Positions 24,553 to 34,408 of a stretch of 64,000 nucleotides of DNA are shown in pieces. This DNA comes from Pseudomonadota bacterium (GTDB taxonomy: Bacteria; Pseudomonadota; Alphaproteobacteria; Sphingomonadales; Sphingomonadaceae). The notes beneath the pieces were generated by a model. The model had not been told where the DNA came from and ran no database searches. It saw nothing but the letters and a program-made list of their open reading frames with translations. Location: contig JAEZHP010000183.1 of assembly GCA_023416515.1 (NCBI GenBank), positions 1 to 64,000 of the forward strand, given 5' to 3'. Numbering within the stretch: position 1 is the first letter of the stretch; the number at the start of each line of letters is the position of its first letter. A program made the position numbers and the translations under genes.

Positions 24553-26016
24553 ATGGGGGGCAGCCGTAACATCGCGGTCGGCTTGGCGGGAGCCGCCCTC
24601 GCAATGCTCGCGGGCTTTTCCCTGTTCATAGCCGCGGACGGCGCCGGTGCTGCGACCCAGCAGCAGCCGCTCGCCGAAGGCACGTTCGTCGGGGTCGCGA
24701 CCTGCGGCGGCACCACCTGCCACGGCCGAAGCGTTCCCAACCGAAGCCCGGGCAGCCCCGGCACGGGACTCGAGGGCGTGGTTCGCCAGGACGAGCTGAT
24801 GATCTGGCAGGACCCGGCCAGCGCTGCCGGCGCCCACAGCCGCGCTTATGCGGTTCTCGAGGACGACCGTTCCGAGCAGATCATGCAGCGTCTTCGCTCG
24901 AGCAACAGCGCCGACTGGCGCAACGCGTCGGCGAGCAACGAGCCGCGCTGCCTCGGCTGCCATTCGACCGCGGGCAATCCGTCGGGGGGCGCCGCCTACC
25001 GCCCGGCAACCTTCCGCTCCGAAGGGGTCGGCTGCGAGTCCTGCCACGGCCCGGCGGCGCGCTGGCTTACGTCGCACTACACGGTGCGGGGCGATCACGC
25101 CGCCAACCTCGCCCGCGGCCTTCGCAGGCTCGAGGACCCGACCGTCCGCGCCAATGTCTGCCTCGACTGCCATTTCGGCAACCAGCCCCGCGAGCAGTTC
25201 GTCAGCCACGAGATGATGGCCGCCGGCCACCCCCGAATCTCGTTCGAGCTCGACCTGTTCACCACTCTCCAGGCCCACCACAACGAGGATGCGGACTACG
25301 AGCAGCGCAAGACCCGTGTCAGCAATGCGCAGGTTTGGGCGATCGGCCAGTCCGAGGCTCTCAAGCGCTCGCTCGACCTCTATCTCAGCGAGCGCGGGCG
25401 ACAGGGCATCTTCCCGGAATTCTATTTCCTCGACTGCCACTCCTGCCATCGACCGATAAGCGACGATCCCAACCCGCACCTTCGCCGCGAAGAGTTCAAC
25501 CTCGCCCGCCGCATCCCGCGCGGCGTTCCGCCCTACAATGACGAGAACATGATCATGCTCGCCGCCGCCGCCCGGGTCGTCGCCCCGCGCGATGCCGCCG
25601 AGTTCGACGCCGCGAGCTCCGACTTCCACGCCGCGATGGGCTCCTCGTCCGGCAACGCGCAGCGAATGGTCGCCGCCGCCCGCCGCCTTCGCCAGGAAGC
25701 CGACGATCTCGGCCGGCGCTTCGCCCAGGCGCCGCTTGACCGATCCCATATCTTCGCGATCATCGACGCGATCACCAGCCGTGCGATCAGCGAGCGCTAC
25801 ACCGATTATGCCGGAAGCGTTCAGGCGGTGATGGCGACCGATACCCTGCTGTCCTCGCTGGTTGCGTCGGGCGACGTCAGCCAGCAGTCGGTTGCCGGAA
25901 TCCGCGGCGACATCAACAGCGCCTACCAGGCGGTCCGCGAGCCCAATTCCTACGACCCAGCCAATTTCCGCGCGAGCCTCGGCCGCGCCGCAGCGGCGAT
26001 CAGAAGGCTCCGATGA
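24553..26016 (+). CDS. Periplasmic c554-type multihaem cytochrome c
   Basis: A 487-residue protein with an N-terminal export signal (helix about 8-28). Haem motifs: CGGTTCH (51-57, a CX4CH site), CLGCH (133), CESCH (161), CLDCH (203) and CHSCH (295), so up to five haems. The segment HEMMAAGHPRISFELD is characteristic of the cytochrome c554 family, whose best-known member accepts electrons from hydroxylamine oxidoreductase; no such enzyme is present here. The C-terminal 190 residues are helical and haem-free. A GTG five codons upstream is an alternative start. It is the first gene of the plus-strand operon and overlaps the next by ATGA. Confidence 0.88.
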   Translation: MGGSRNIAVGLAGAALAMLAGFSLFIAADGAGAATQQQPLAEGTFVGVATCGGTTCHGRSVPNRSPGSPGTGLEGVVRQDELMIWQDPASAAGAHSRAYAVLEDDRSEQIMQRLRSSNSADWRNASASNEPRCLGCHSTAGNPSGGAAYRPATFRSEGVGCESCHGPAARWLTSHYTVRGDHAANLARGLRRLEDPTVRANVCLDCHFGNQPREQFVSHEMMAAGHPRISFELDLFTTLQAHHNEDADYEQRKTRVSNAQVWAIGQSEALKRSLDLYLSERGRQGIFPEFYFLDCHSCHRPISDDPNPHLRREEFNLARRIPRGVPPYNDENMIMLAAAARVVAPRDAAEFDAASSDFHAAMGSSSGNAQRMVAAARRLRQEADDLGRRFAQAPLDRSHIFAIIDAITSRAISERYTDYAGSVQAVMATDTLLSSLVASGDVSQQSVAGIRGDINSAYQAVREPNSYDPANFRASLGRAAAAIRRLR

Positions 26017-27986
26017 ACCGCGCCACATCGACGATCGCCATTGCCGCAACGCTGCTCGCGACCTCGTGCGGCGGCGGGGGCGGTTCGATCCCCGCTCCGC
26101 CGCCAACCCAGACGCCCTCCCCCACCCCGACTCCGACTCCGACCCTGTTCGCGGTCCCCGCCCAGCGTTCGCTCAGCGTCGCCGACATCCAGCAGATCCT
26201 CGCCCAGGGAGTCGCCGAGGCTCAGGCTCGCGGAATCCGCGCTACCTTCGCCGTCACCGACCGCGTCGGCAACGTGCTCGCCGTGTTCGTGATGAACGGA
26301 GCCAACCTCCAGGTCGACGTTCCCCGCGGTCCCAACGGGAGCACCCACGACCTCCAGGGCGTCGGCAACCGACCCGGCCTCGCCAATGTGCCAGCGGCGG
26401 TCGCCGCAGCGATCGCCAAGGCGATCACCGGCGCCTATCTCTCGTCGGGCGGCAACGCCTTCTCGACCCGCACCGCGAGCATGATCGTGCAGGAGCATTT
26501 CCCGCCCTCCGCCGTCGCCCGCGGGCTTGAGAGCGGCCCGCTGTTCGGCGTTCAGTTCAGCCAGCTGCCCTGCTCCGATCTCTCCGCCCGGTTCAGCGCC
26601 GGCGGCGGCGCCTCGGCGCTGATCGGACCCAAACGCTCGCCGCTCGGCCTATCCGCCGATCCCGGCGGCTTCCCGCTCTACATGGACGGGGTCGTCGTTG
26701 GCGGGATCGGCGTGTTCGCCGACGGCCTCTACGGCTTCGATCCCGAAGTGCGCGACATCGACCGCGACGACGAAGAGGCGATCGCGCTCGCGGCAAGCGT
26801 CGGCTTCGCCGCGCCGGACTCGATCCGCGCCGAGCGGATCACCGTCGACGGCACCTCGCTCCGCTACAGCGACACGGGCCTCGCCGACCTCCGCAGCAAC
26901 CCGGCGGCAGCGCCGACGTTCGCCGCCATCAACGGCGCGGTCGGCGCCCTGACCAGCGTCAACGGCTATTACGACTCTGCCGGCGGAATCCGCCCGGGCA
27001 CCGCTTACGGAAGCGAGGCGTCGGGCATCCGCGCGTCAACCGCAGCGGAATTCTCCAACCGCGACGCCTTCGTCCTGACCAATGGCGGCGGCGCCAACCG
27101 CTACCCGGTCCGGCCCGGCACCGAGGGCACGGCTCAGTCGCTCACGGCACCTGAAGTGACCGCGCTTCTCGAAGAGGCCTTCCGGGTGATGAGCGCTGCG
27201 CGTGCCCAGATCCGCCAGCCGCTCGACAGCCGCGCCCAGGTCTCGATCAGCGTCGTTGACACCAGCGGCGCCGTGCTTGGCCTCGTCCGCTCGCCCGACG
27301 CTCCGATCTTCGGAATCGACGTGTCGCTCCAGAAAGCGCGCACCGCGATGTTCTTCTCGAGCATGATTGCTGCGCAGCAATTGCTAGGCAATCCCGACCC
27401 CGACGTGTCGATGTTCGTCGCCAACGCGCGTTCGTTCCTCGGCGATCCGACCGCGCTGACCGGCCGCTTCGCGTTCACCGACCGCGCCAACGGCAACCTG
27501 TCGAGGCCCTACTTCCCGGACGGCGAGGTCGGTCGGCCGCCAGGGCCCTTCTCCCGCCCCATCCAGGAATTCAATCCTTTCTCGACCGGGCTTCAGTCGG
27601 CGCTGATCGAGCAGAACGTGCTTCAACACGTGCTGTTCGTGCTCGGCGCCGGACCAGACACGCCGCAGCAATGCACCCAGAATCCGAACCCGAGCCTGCT
27701 CGCGAACGGTATCCAGATTTTCCCGGGCTCGGTTCCGATCTATCGCGGCAACACCCTGGTCGGCGGCATCGGAGTCTCCGGCGACGGCATCGACCAGGAC
27801 GACATGATCAGCTTCCTCGGCACTCACAATGCCAGCGCTCGGGTGGGCTCGATCAACAATGCGCCGCCCGCGATCCGCGCCGACCAGATCGTCGTGCCCA
27901 GCGTCAACGTCCGCCTTCGCTACGTCAGCTGCCCGTTCGCGCCGTTCATTGGCTCGAACGATCAGAATGTCTGCCAGGGAAAATGA
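26013..27986 (+). CDS. Lipoprotein with two GlcG/HbpS-like haem-binding domains
   Basis: A 657-residue secreted protein with a likely lipobox (LLATSC, Cys19), a Gly run, and a Pro-Thr linker (TPSPTPTPTPT). Two related alpha/beta domains follow (about 45-240 and 375-620), each opening with a LSVADIQQILAQGVAEAQ- or LTAPEVTALLEEAF-like helix and a V(T/D)xxGxVLGL/VLAVF strand, as in the GlcG/HbpS (DUF336) haem-binding family. It overlaps both neighbours by four bases. The likely site is the periplasm or outer-membrane surface, where it may bind haem or scaffold the cytochromes. That it binds haem is inferred from family only. Confidence 0.75.
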   Translation: MNRATSTIAIAATLLATSCGGGGGSIPAPPPTQTPSPTPTPTPTLFAVPAQRSLSVADIQQILAQGVAEAQARGIRATFAVTDRVGNVLAVFVMNGANLQVDVPRGPNGSTHDLQGVGNRPGLANVPAAVAAAIAKAITGAYLSSGGNAFSTRTASMIVQEHFPPSAVARGLESGPLFGVQFSQLPCSDLSARFSAGGGASALIGPKRSPLGLSADPGGFPLYMDGVVVGGIGVFADGLYGFDPEVRDIDRDDEEAIALAASVGFAAPDSIRAERITVDGTSLRYSDTGLADLRSNPAAAPTFAAINGAVGALTSVNGYYDSAGGIRPGTAYGSEASGIRASTAAEFSNRDAFVLTNGGGANRYPVRPGTEGTAQSLTAPEVTALLEEAFRVMSAARAQIRQPLDSRAQVSISVVDTSGAVLGLVRSPDAPIFGIDVSLQKARTAMFFSSMIAAQQLLGNPDPDVSMFVANARSFLGDPTALTGRFAFTDRANGNLSRPYFPDGEVGRPPGPFSRPIQEFNPFSTGLQSALIEQNVLQHVLFVLGAGPDTPQQCTQNPNPSLLANGIQIFPGSVPIYRGNTLVGGIGVSGDGIDQDDMISFLGTHNASARVGSINNAPPAIRADQIVVPSVNVRLRYVSCPFAPFIGSNDQNVCQGK

Positions 27987-29896
27987 TCCTGGGCTCCTCC
28001 CTCATCGCGCTCGTCGCGTCGATGATGCAGCCGCCGGCTGCGGAGGATCGGAATGCGCCGCCGCCCGCGCCCGCCGGGCAGCCCGAACAGGAGCCCGAAG
28101 TCGAGCGGCCGGCAAATACCGAAGGTCTTGGCGAGGATCAGCGGCGCCGCCCCGGCGTTCCCCAGGATGTGCTCGAACCGCCGGTGGAGCAGTTCAACGC
28201 GGGCGCGATCCGATCGCCGCCGCCGGAAGCCTATCCCACTGACCATATCCCGATCCCGGATCGGTGGCGGCTGATCGACACGCTCGGTTTCGCCCGCGAA
28301 AACTATCTCGACCCCTATAATCAGAACACGCTGAAGGGCGACCGGCCGATCTGCAACCCGGCCGTCGCCGCGACGGACGAACGCCATCGCCGCTCACTCG
28401 GCTGCCGGCTGTTCGACACTTTGGGCCTCGGCGGCGACGACTGGTTCTTCGTCGGAAGCGCGGTCTCCGACACGGTCCTCGAACCGCGCTCATTCCCAAT
28501 CCCGGTCGGCGTCCAGACCACCAACCGTCCGGGCAGCCTCGACGTGTTCGGGATCAACGACAGCCTCGTCGCGGCCCAGACGGTCATCCTCAGCGCCGCC
28601 CTCATCAAGGGCAACACCGCCTACCGCCCGCCGACCGTGGAATACCGCCTGACCCTGGCGGCGCAGATGAACTATGTCGACGTCTCCGAACGGCGCGTTC
28701 TCTTCGTCGAGCCGTCGCGCGGCACCAGCCGCCTCGACACCTGGATCGGAGTCCAGGAAGCCTTCATCGACTATCACTTCCGCGACGTTTCGGACCGCTA
28801 CGACTTCGACTCCATCCGTGTCGGAATCCAGCCGCTCCAGTTCGATTTCCGGGGCTTCCTGTTCAACGACCAGAACCTCGCCGTCCGCCTGTTCGGCAAC
28901 CGCGACAACAACCGCTGGCAATATAATCTGATCGGCGTGTGGCGGCTCGAGAAGGACACCAACTCCGGACTCAACGACATCACCGCGAGCCCGCGCAACG
29001 ACTGGATCATCCACGCCAACGTCTTCCGCCAGGACCTGCCCGTCGTCGGCCTGACCAGCGAGGCGAGCCTGACCTGGAACATCAACCGCGAAGGCCAGGA
29101 TATCCACATCGACGACAACGGCTTTCCGGTGCGCCCCGCTTTGTTCGGCGACCTGCGCGGACGCAACTATGACGCCATCTATCTCGGCTATAACGCGGAA
29201 GGGCGCGTCGGCCGGATCAACCTGTCGGCGACGCTGAGCTACGTGTTCGGATGGGAGCAGCACAATGTCTTCACCGGACGGCCGGCGAACATCAGCGGCT
29301 ATTTCGCGGCGTTCGAGCCGAGCTACGACTTCAACTGGATCCGCCTTCGCGGCGCCGCGATGATCTCCAGTGGCGACGGCGATCCCTATAACGACACCCA
29401 GGCCGGCTACGACGCGATCTTCGAGAACCCGATCTTCGCCGGCGCGGACACGAGCTACTGGATCCGCCAGACCATCCCCTTCGCCGGGGGCGCCCGCGCT
29501 GTGTCGCTCAACGGCCGCAACGGAATCCTCGCCAACCTCCGCTCGTCCAAGGAGGAAGGCCAGTCCAACTTCGTCAATCCAGGCACCATGCTTCTCGGAG
29601 TCGGCGCCGACTTCGACATCACTCCGGACTTCCGCTTGTCGGGCAATGCCAACCATCTGTGGTTCCAGCGAACTGAGGTGCTCGAGGCTCTTCGCGTCGA
29701 GGGCACCATCCCCAACGAGATCGGCTTCGATATCTCGGCCGCGGCGATCTACCGCCCCAACTTCAACCAGAATCTGGTCTTCCGCGCGTCCGCCGCGGCC
29801 CTGATCCCGACCGCCGGCTTCAACGACCTCTTCACCAACGAGGGCCGCCACGATTTCTATTATTCAATCCTTCTGAACGCGATCCTGACTTATTGA
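27983..29896 (+). CDS. Putative outer-membrane beta-barrel of the cytochrome operon
   Basis: A 637-residue protein with a short export signal (MILGSSLIALVASMMQPPAA), a Pro/Glu-rich linker to about residue 65, then alternating strands rich in Asn, Asp, Tyr and Arg with a C-terminal aromatic residue (AILTY), the pattern of large outer-membrane barrels. No CxxCH and no TonB box or plug are visible. Its start overlaps the lipoprotein stop, and the decahaem gene begins one base after it ends. A barrel beside multihaem cytochromes recalls MtrB/PioB conduits, but no sequence match is claimed; an ordinary porin is possible. Confidence 0.65.
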   Translation: MILGSSLIALVASMMQPPAAEDRNAPPPAPAGQPEQEPEVERPANTEGLGEDQRRRPGVPQDVLEPPVEQFNAGAIRSPPPEAYPTDHIPIPDRWRLIDTLGFARENYLDPYNQNTLKGDRPICNPAVAATDERHRRSLGCRLFDTLGLGGDDWFFVGSAVSDTVLEPRSFPIPVGVQTTNRPGSLDVFGINDSLVAAQTVILSAALIKGNTAYRPPTVEYRLTLAAQMNYVDVSERRVLFVEPSRGTSRLDTWIGVQEAFIDYHFRDVSDRYDFDSIRVGIQPLQFDFRGFLFNDQNLAVRLFGNRDNNRWQYNLIGVWRLEKDTNSGLNDITASPRNDWIIHANVFRQDLPVVGLTSEASLTWNINREGQDIHIDDNGFPVRPALFGDLRGRNYDAIYLGYNAEGRVGRINLSATLSYVFGWEQHNVFTGRPANISGYFAAFEPSYDFNWIRLRGAAMISSGDGDPYNDTQAGYDAIFENPIFAGADTSYWIRQTIPFAGGARAVSLNGRNGILANLRSSKEEGQSNFVNPGTMLLGVGADFDITPDFRLSGNANHLWFQRTEVLEALRVEGTIPNEIGFDISAAAIYRPNFNQNLVFRASAAALIPTAGFNDLFTNEGRHDFYYSILLNAILTY

Positions 29897-29897
29897 G

Positions 29898-32800
29898 ATG
29901 AGGGTGATGGGGGCCACGATCGCAGCACGGTTCGGCAAAGTTGCGCTGGTCGCGGCAGCCGTCGTTGCTTCGGCCGTGTTCGGCGCCGCCACTGTCGGTG
30001 CGGCCGAAAAGGAGAAGCCGGTCGTCCGCGACTACAGCCTCGTCCGCGCGGCCCCGGCCCCGCGCACCCAGGACTGGGCCGCCGCGCGCGAGAAGAGCGG
30101 CGAGGCGCGCACCAGCGGCTGCATGTCCTGCCACTTCGACAGCGACGCCCACACCATGCACCGCTCGCCGGCGGTGGTTCTCGGCTGCACCGACTGCCAC
30201 GGCGGCAATCCGCGCATCGCCGGCGATCCCAACCTTGCGCATGACGATCCGCGCTACGTTGCCGCGCGCGACCAGGCGCATGTGCTTCCGCGCTATCCGG
30301 GCGGCTGGCACTGGCCGTCGAGCGCCAATCCTGCGCGAAGCTACACCTTGCTCAACATCGAAGCGCCGGAGTTCGTGCGCTTCACCAATCCCGCCGATTA
30401 TCGGGTGGTTCGCGAGAGTTGCGGCGCCTGCCATATCGAGATCATCGAAGCCGCCGAGCGGTCGCTGATGTCCACCGGAGCAATGCTGTGGGGCGGCGGC
30501 GCCTATAATAACGGTATCCTCCCCTACAAGAATTACATCACTGGCGAGGCCTATACGCGCACCGGCCAGAACGCCGCGATCATGTCGCCGCCGAACGGCC
30601 AGCCGACCGACGAGCAGCGCGCGCGCGGAGTCCTCGGTGCGCTCTATCCGCTGCCGACCTGGCACGTCTTCCCGCCCGCCGACGTGTTCCGGGTATTCGA
30701 GCGCGGCGGGCGCAACATCGGCACCCAGTTCGCCGAGATCGGCCTTCCAAATCCGTCAGGCTCGATCCAGCGATTGGAGGAGCCTGGACGCCCCGACATC
30801 CGCCAGTCGAACCGTGGCCCCGGAACCGGCCTTCGAGTGGCCATCGCGGTCCTCAACATCCACAAGACCCGCCTCAACGACCCCTACATGTGGTTCATGG
30901 GCACCAACGACCAGCCCGGTGATTATCGCCATTCGGGCTGCGCCGGCTGCCACGTCATCTACGCCAACGACCGCCAGCCGCAGCACAGCCTGACCTACGC
31001 CCAATATGGCCGCGACGGTCAGACCCAGACCTGCGACCCAACGATCCGCGACCTCGCCCAGGACGACGCTCACACCGCGACCCGGGGCCGCGAGCAACCT
31101 CTTCCGGTGACCGGGCAACGCGCCAGCGGTTCGCCTTTGTCCGCGACCTGCGGCGAGGGACGCTCCGACCCACCCGCAACCGACGCGCACGCAAGTCCGG
31201 AGCAAGCGACCGGCCCCGCCCCTGCCGACGAGAACCATGCAGGCATGCGCGAGCGCGGCCATCCGCTTCGCCACGTCTTCACCCGGGCGATCCCGACCGC
31301 CCAGTGCATGACCTGCCACATGCACCAGCCAAACATCTTCCTGAACACCTACCTCGGCTACACGATGTGGGACTATGAGGCCGATGCGGACCTCATGTGG
31401 CCGGGGCCCGAGAACCGGCTCCAGATGCCCGCCAACCTCAGCCCCGAGGAGCAGCGCCGTTGGCAGGAAACCTACCGTCGTCAGCGCTATCCGAGCGCCA
31501 GCCAGGCCTTCGAGGTGCTCGACCGCAACCCGGAGGGGGCCGCTCCTCGCGGCTTGTGGAGCGACGTCGACTTCCTTCGCGAGGTCTATGAGCAGATCAA
31601 CCCGCGCGCGCGGATGACCCAGTTCGCCGACTATCACGGTCATGGCTGGAACTTCCGCGGCATCTTCCGCCGCGACCGCGAGGGCAATCTCGTCGATGTG
31701 CAGGGACAGCGCATCGACGTGACCGGGCCGGACGGCCGCCTCGCCAGTCCCGAGGAGATCCAGCGCCGCGAGGTGTTCCAGCGCGACGGCGAGACGCTGT
31801 TCCCCGAGGTCGGCAACAACAACGGCCGCGCGGTCCACATGATGGACATCCACGCCGAGGTGGGGCTTCAATGCGCCGACTGCCACTTCGCCCAGGACAG
31901 CCACGGCAACGGCTTCCTCTATGGCGAGGTCGCCAACGCGATCGAGATCGGATGCCGCGACTGCCACGGCACGGCGCGCGAATATGCCAATCTGCGCACC
32001 TCGAACGTCGCGGCGCCGCCGCGCGGCCGAAACCTCGAGCTGATCCGCAACGAGGATGGCCGGCGGCGCTTCGAATGGATTGAGTGCGGCCAGGCGCAGC
32101 AGATGGTTGCCGACGCAATCGAGCGCGGCGAGCAGATCCTTCCTCGCCAGCTCACGTGCCCCGACAATCGCCAGGTGCTGATCCAGCGCTCGATCGTCGA
32201 TCCGAACCTGTTCTGGGTGGTGAGCCAGGTCCGCGACAGCGTCGACGGCGGGCTACGCGCGCACCCCTGCCAGGAGGAATGGCAGGAGCCGCGAACCACC
32301 GGACCCTGCTTCAGCATGCGCTCGGCCCGCTCCAAGCTGATGAGCGCGAGCAGCGCCGACCGAACCGACGGTCATGCGCCGTTCGGCGAAGGCGTTCCCG
32401 ACAGCGACCTCGCCCATCCCGCGGGCGACATGGCCTGTTTCACCTGCCACCTGTCGTGGACGACGAGCTGCGCCGGCTGCCACCTTCCGATCGAGGCCAA
32501 TTACCGCACCTCGATGCACCATTTCGAGGGCGCTCAGACGCGCAACTTCGCGACCTACAACCCGCAGGTCGCGCGGGAAGAGATGTTCCAGCTCGGCCGC
32601 CACCAGACGACCAAGGTCGGCGAGCCGGGACCGAACGGGGAGCCGCGCGGGATCGTCGCTCCGGTGCGATCGACATCTGCGCTGATCCTGTCGTCGACCA
32701 ACCTCAACCGCGAGCGGATCTACATCCAGCAACCGCCGATCGCAGCGTCGGGCTATTCCAGCCAGGCCTTCGCTCCCCACTTCCCGCACACGGTTCGGCG

Positions 32801-34397
32801 GACGGAAACCAAGACCTGCTCCGACTGTCACGTCAGCCGCAACAACGACAACAATGCGATCATGGCTCAACTGCTGCTTCAGGGCACGAACTTCGTGAAC
32901 TTCGTGGGCCTGTACAATTGGGCCGGGCTCGAGAGCGGTCTTCAGGCGACCCGGGTGACCGAATGGGACGAGCCGCAGGCCGTGATCGGCTCCTACTTGC
33001 AGCGCTTCGCCTATCCCGACTTCTACCGGCTGCACGTCGAGCGCAACGGGCGCGAGCTGATCAACTGGGAGCGCGGCAACCGCCTCGACCGTAACCTGTC
33101 CGGCGAGACCAACCACAATGAGGAATTCGCCAACGTCCACCAGGGCACGGGCGGGGCGGTGCGCTGCCTGCAGATGCGCGGAGAGTATATGTTCGTAGCC
33201 GAAGGCCGCGCCGGCTTCCAAGTCTATGACATCGCCAACATCGGCAACAAGGGCACGTCCGAGCGGATCGTTACCGCGCCCTTCTCGCCACTAGGCCAGA
33301 ATACGCGCGTGCCGAGCCACAACGCGACCTGCATGGCCCTGCCCACCAACCAGCCGATCGACCCGAACCGCAACGAGCGCATGGCGCAGACCGTGCGTGC
33401 GAATGCGGACGGGTCGACCGTGTCGCTGCTCGAGGAAAACCAGGAGCAGCGGATGCACGCCATCTACAATTATGCGGTGGTGACCGACTCCGAGGAGGGT
33501 CTGATCCTCGTCGATGTGCGGACGATGGCCGATGGCGAGCCTCGCAACAACTTCCTCGAGCGTGCGCGCTTCGCGAACGGCGCGACGGCGTGGAACGAGA
33601 ACGGAGTGCTCGCCGGAGCGAGGCACGTCACGCTTGCGGGCACCTACGCCTATGTCACCACCGCAGCCGGACTGGTGGCGCTCGACCTCGACAATCCGCT
33701 CGCGCCGCGAGTGACGGCGACTCTGCCGCTGGCCGACGCCCGCGCCTCGGCGCTCCAGTTCCGCTATCTGTGGGTAACCGACGCCGAGGGGCTGAAGCTG
33801 TTCGACGTCACCGACATGGCCCATCCGGTGCCGGTGCCCAGCGGCACGGTGCGGCTCGAGAACGCCCAGCGCATCTACCTCGCGCGCACCTATGCCTATG
33901 TCGCCGCCAAGCATCAGGGGCTGGCGATCATCAACATCACCCGCCCCGAAGCGCCGCAGCCGCCGGCCTTCTTCACGGGCCAGTACGGGCAGGCGCTGAA
34001 TGACGTCGAGGACGTCATCGTCGCGTCGACCAATGCGTCTTTGTTCGCCTACGTCGCTGATGGTCGGAACGGGATCCGAGTCATTCAGCTGACCTCGCCG
34101 GAGAGCCAGCCGGCGCTCTACGGCTTCTCGCCGCGGCCGGCGCCTGAACTGATCGCCTGGGCGCGCACGCCGTCCCCGGCCCTGGCGCTGTCCAAGGGGC
34201 TCGACCGCGACCGCGGAGTCGACGAGACGGGGCACCAGATGGCGGTGTTCGGACGGCTCGGCTCCAGGCCGTTCAATCGCGCCGAGATGGAGCAATTGTT
34301 CATCAGCCGCGGCCGCTCCGCGAGCACCGGGCGGCTCTACCAGGTCGACGACACCGGAAGCATGGCGGATTGGGTGGAAGCGACCCGCCGAAACTGA
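29898..34397 (+). CDS. Giant secreted decahaem cytochrome c with LVIVD propeller
   Basis: A 1499-residue protein with an Ala/Val-rich signal peptide (1-36). Ten CxxCH motifs occur between residues 75 and 978: CMSCH, CTDCH, CGACH, CAGCH, CMTCH, CADCH, CRDCH, CFTCH, CAGCH and CSDCH. From about 1085 to 1410 there are repeated LVIVD-type blades (GEYMFVAEGRAGFQVYDI, GTYAYVTTAAGLVALDLD, RTYAYVAAKHQGLAIINI), predicting a beta-propeller that could anchor, bind a partner or face outward. A Pro/Ala/Thr-rich stretch at about 385-455 looks inserted. It is the last gene of the operon and converges on the HD-domain gene 11 bases away. Substrate unknown. Confidence 0.88.
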   Translation: MRVMGATIAARFGKVALVAAAVVASAVFGAATVGAAEKEKPVVRDYSLVRAAPAPRTQDWAAAREKSGEARTSGCMSCHFDSDAHTMHRSPAVVLGCTDCHGGNPRIAGDPNLAHDDPRYVAARDQAHVLPRYPGGWHWPSSANPARSYTLLNIEAPEFVRFTNPADYRVVRESCGACHIEIIEAAERSLMSTGAMLWGGGAYNNGILPYKNYITGEAYTRTGQNAAIMSPPNGQPTDEQRARGVLGALYPLPTWHVFPPADVFRVFERGGRNIGTQFAEIGLPNPSGSIQRLEEPGRPDIRQSNRGPGTGLRVAIAVLNIHKTRLNDPYMWFMGTNDQPGDYRHSGCAGCHVIYANDRQPQHSLTYAQYGRDGQTQTCDPTIRDLAQDDAHTATRGREQPLPVTGQRASGSPLSATCGEGRSDPPATDAHASPEQATGPAPADENHAGMRERGHPLRHVFTRAIPTAQCMTCHMHQPNIFLNTYLGYTMWDYEADADLMWPGPENRLQMPANLSPEEQRRWQETYRRQRYPSASQAFEVLDRNPEGAAPRGLWSDVDFLREVYEQINPRARMTQFADYHGHGWNFRGIFRRDREGNLVDVQGQRIDVTGPDGRLASPEEIQRREVFQRDGETLFPEVGNNNGRAVHMMDIHAEVGLQCADCHFAQDSHGNGFLYGEVANAIEIGCRDCHGTAREYANLRTSNVAAPPRGRNLELIRNEDGRRRFEWIECGQAQQMVADAIERGEQILPRQLTCPDNRQVLIQRSIVDPNLFWVVSQVRDSVDGGLRAHPCQEEWQEPRTTGPCFSMRSARSKLMSASSADRTDGHAPFGEGVPDSDLAHPAGDMACFTCHLSWTTSCAGCHLPIEANYRTSMHHFEGAQTRNFATYNPQVAREEMFQLGRHQTTKVGEPGPNGEPRGIVAPVRSTSALILSSTNLNRERIYIQQPPIAASGYSSQAFAPHFPHTVRRTETKTCSDCHVSRNNDNNAIMAQLLLQGTNFVNFVGLYNWAGLESGLQATRVTEWDEPQAVIGSYLQRFAYPDFYRLHVERNGRELINWERGNRLDRNLSGETNHNEEFANVHQGTGGAVRCLQMRGEYMFVAEGRAGFQVYDIANIGNKGTSERIVTAPFSPLGQNTRVPSHNATCMALPTNQPIDPNRNERMAQTVRANADGSTVSLLEENQEQRMHAIYNYAVVTDSEEGLILVDVRTMADGEPRNNFLERARFANGATAWNENGVLAGARHVTLAGTYAYVTTAAGLVALDLDNPLAPRVTATLPLADARASALQFRYLWVTDAEGLKLFDVTDMAHPVPVPSGTVRLENAQRIYLARTYAYVAAKHQGLAIINITRPEAPQPPAFFTGQYGQALNDVEDVIVASTNASLFAYVADGRNGIRVIQLTSPESQPALYGFSPRPAPELIAWARTPSPALALSKGLDRDRGVDETGHQMAVFGRLGSRPFNRAEMEQLFISRGRSASTGRLYQVDDTGSMADWVEATRRN

Positions 34398-34408
34398 GCT
34401 GAGGTCGC

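Noticed and set aside
24553..26016. Nitrification-type electron transfer (c554 with hydroxylamine oxidoreductase)
   Set aside because: The cytochrome resembles c554 but no hydroxylamine oxidoreductase, cM552 or ammonia oxidation gene is present.
34160..34215. Sequence in the decahaem gene encoding ALALSKGLD, similar to translations of the sphingomonad palindrome
   Set aside because: Only about 13 of 17 bases match the repeat core and no second arm is present, so it is not called a repeat.
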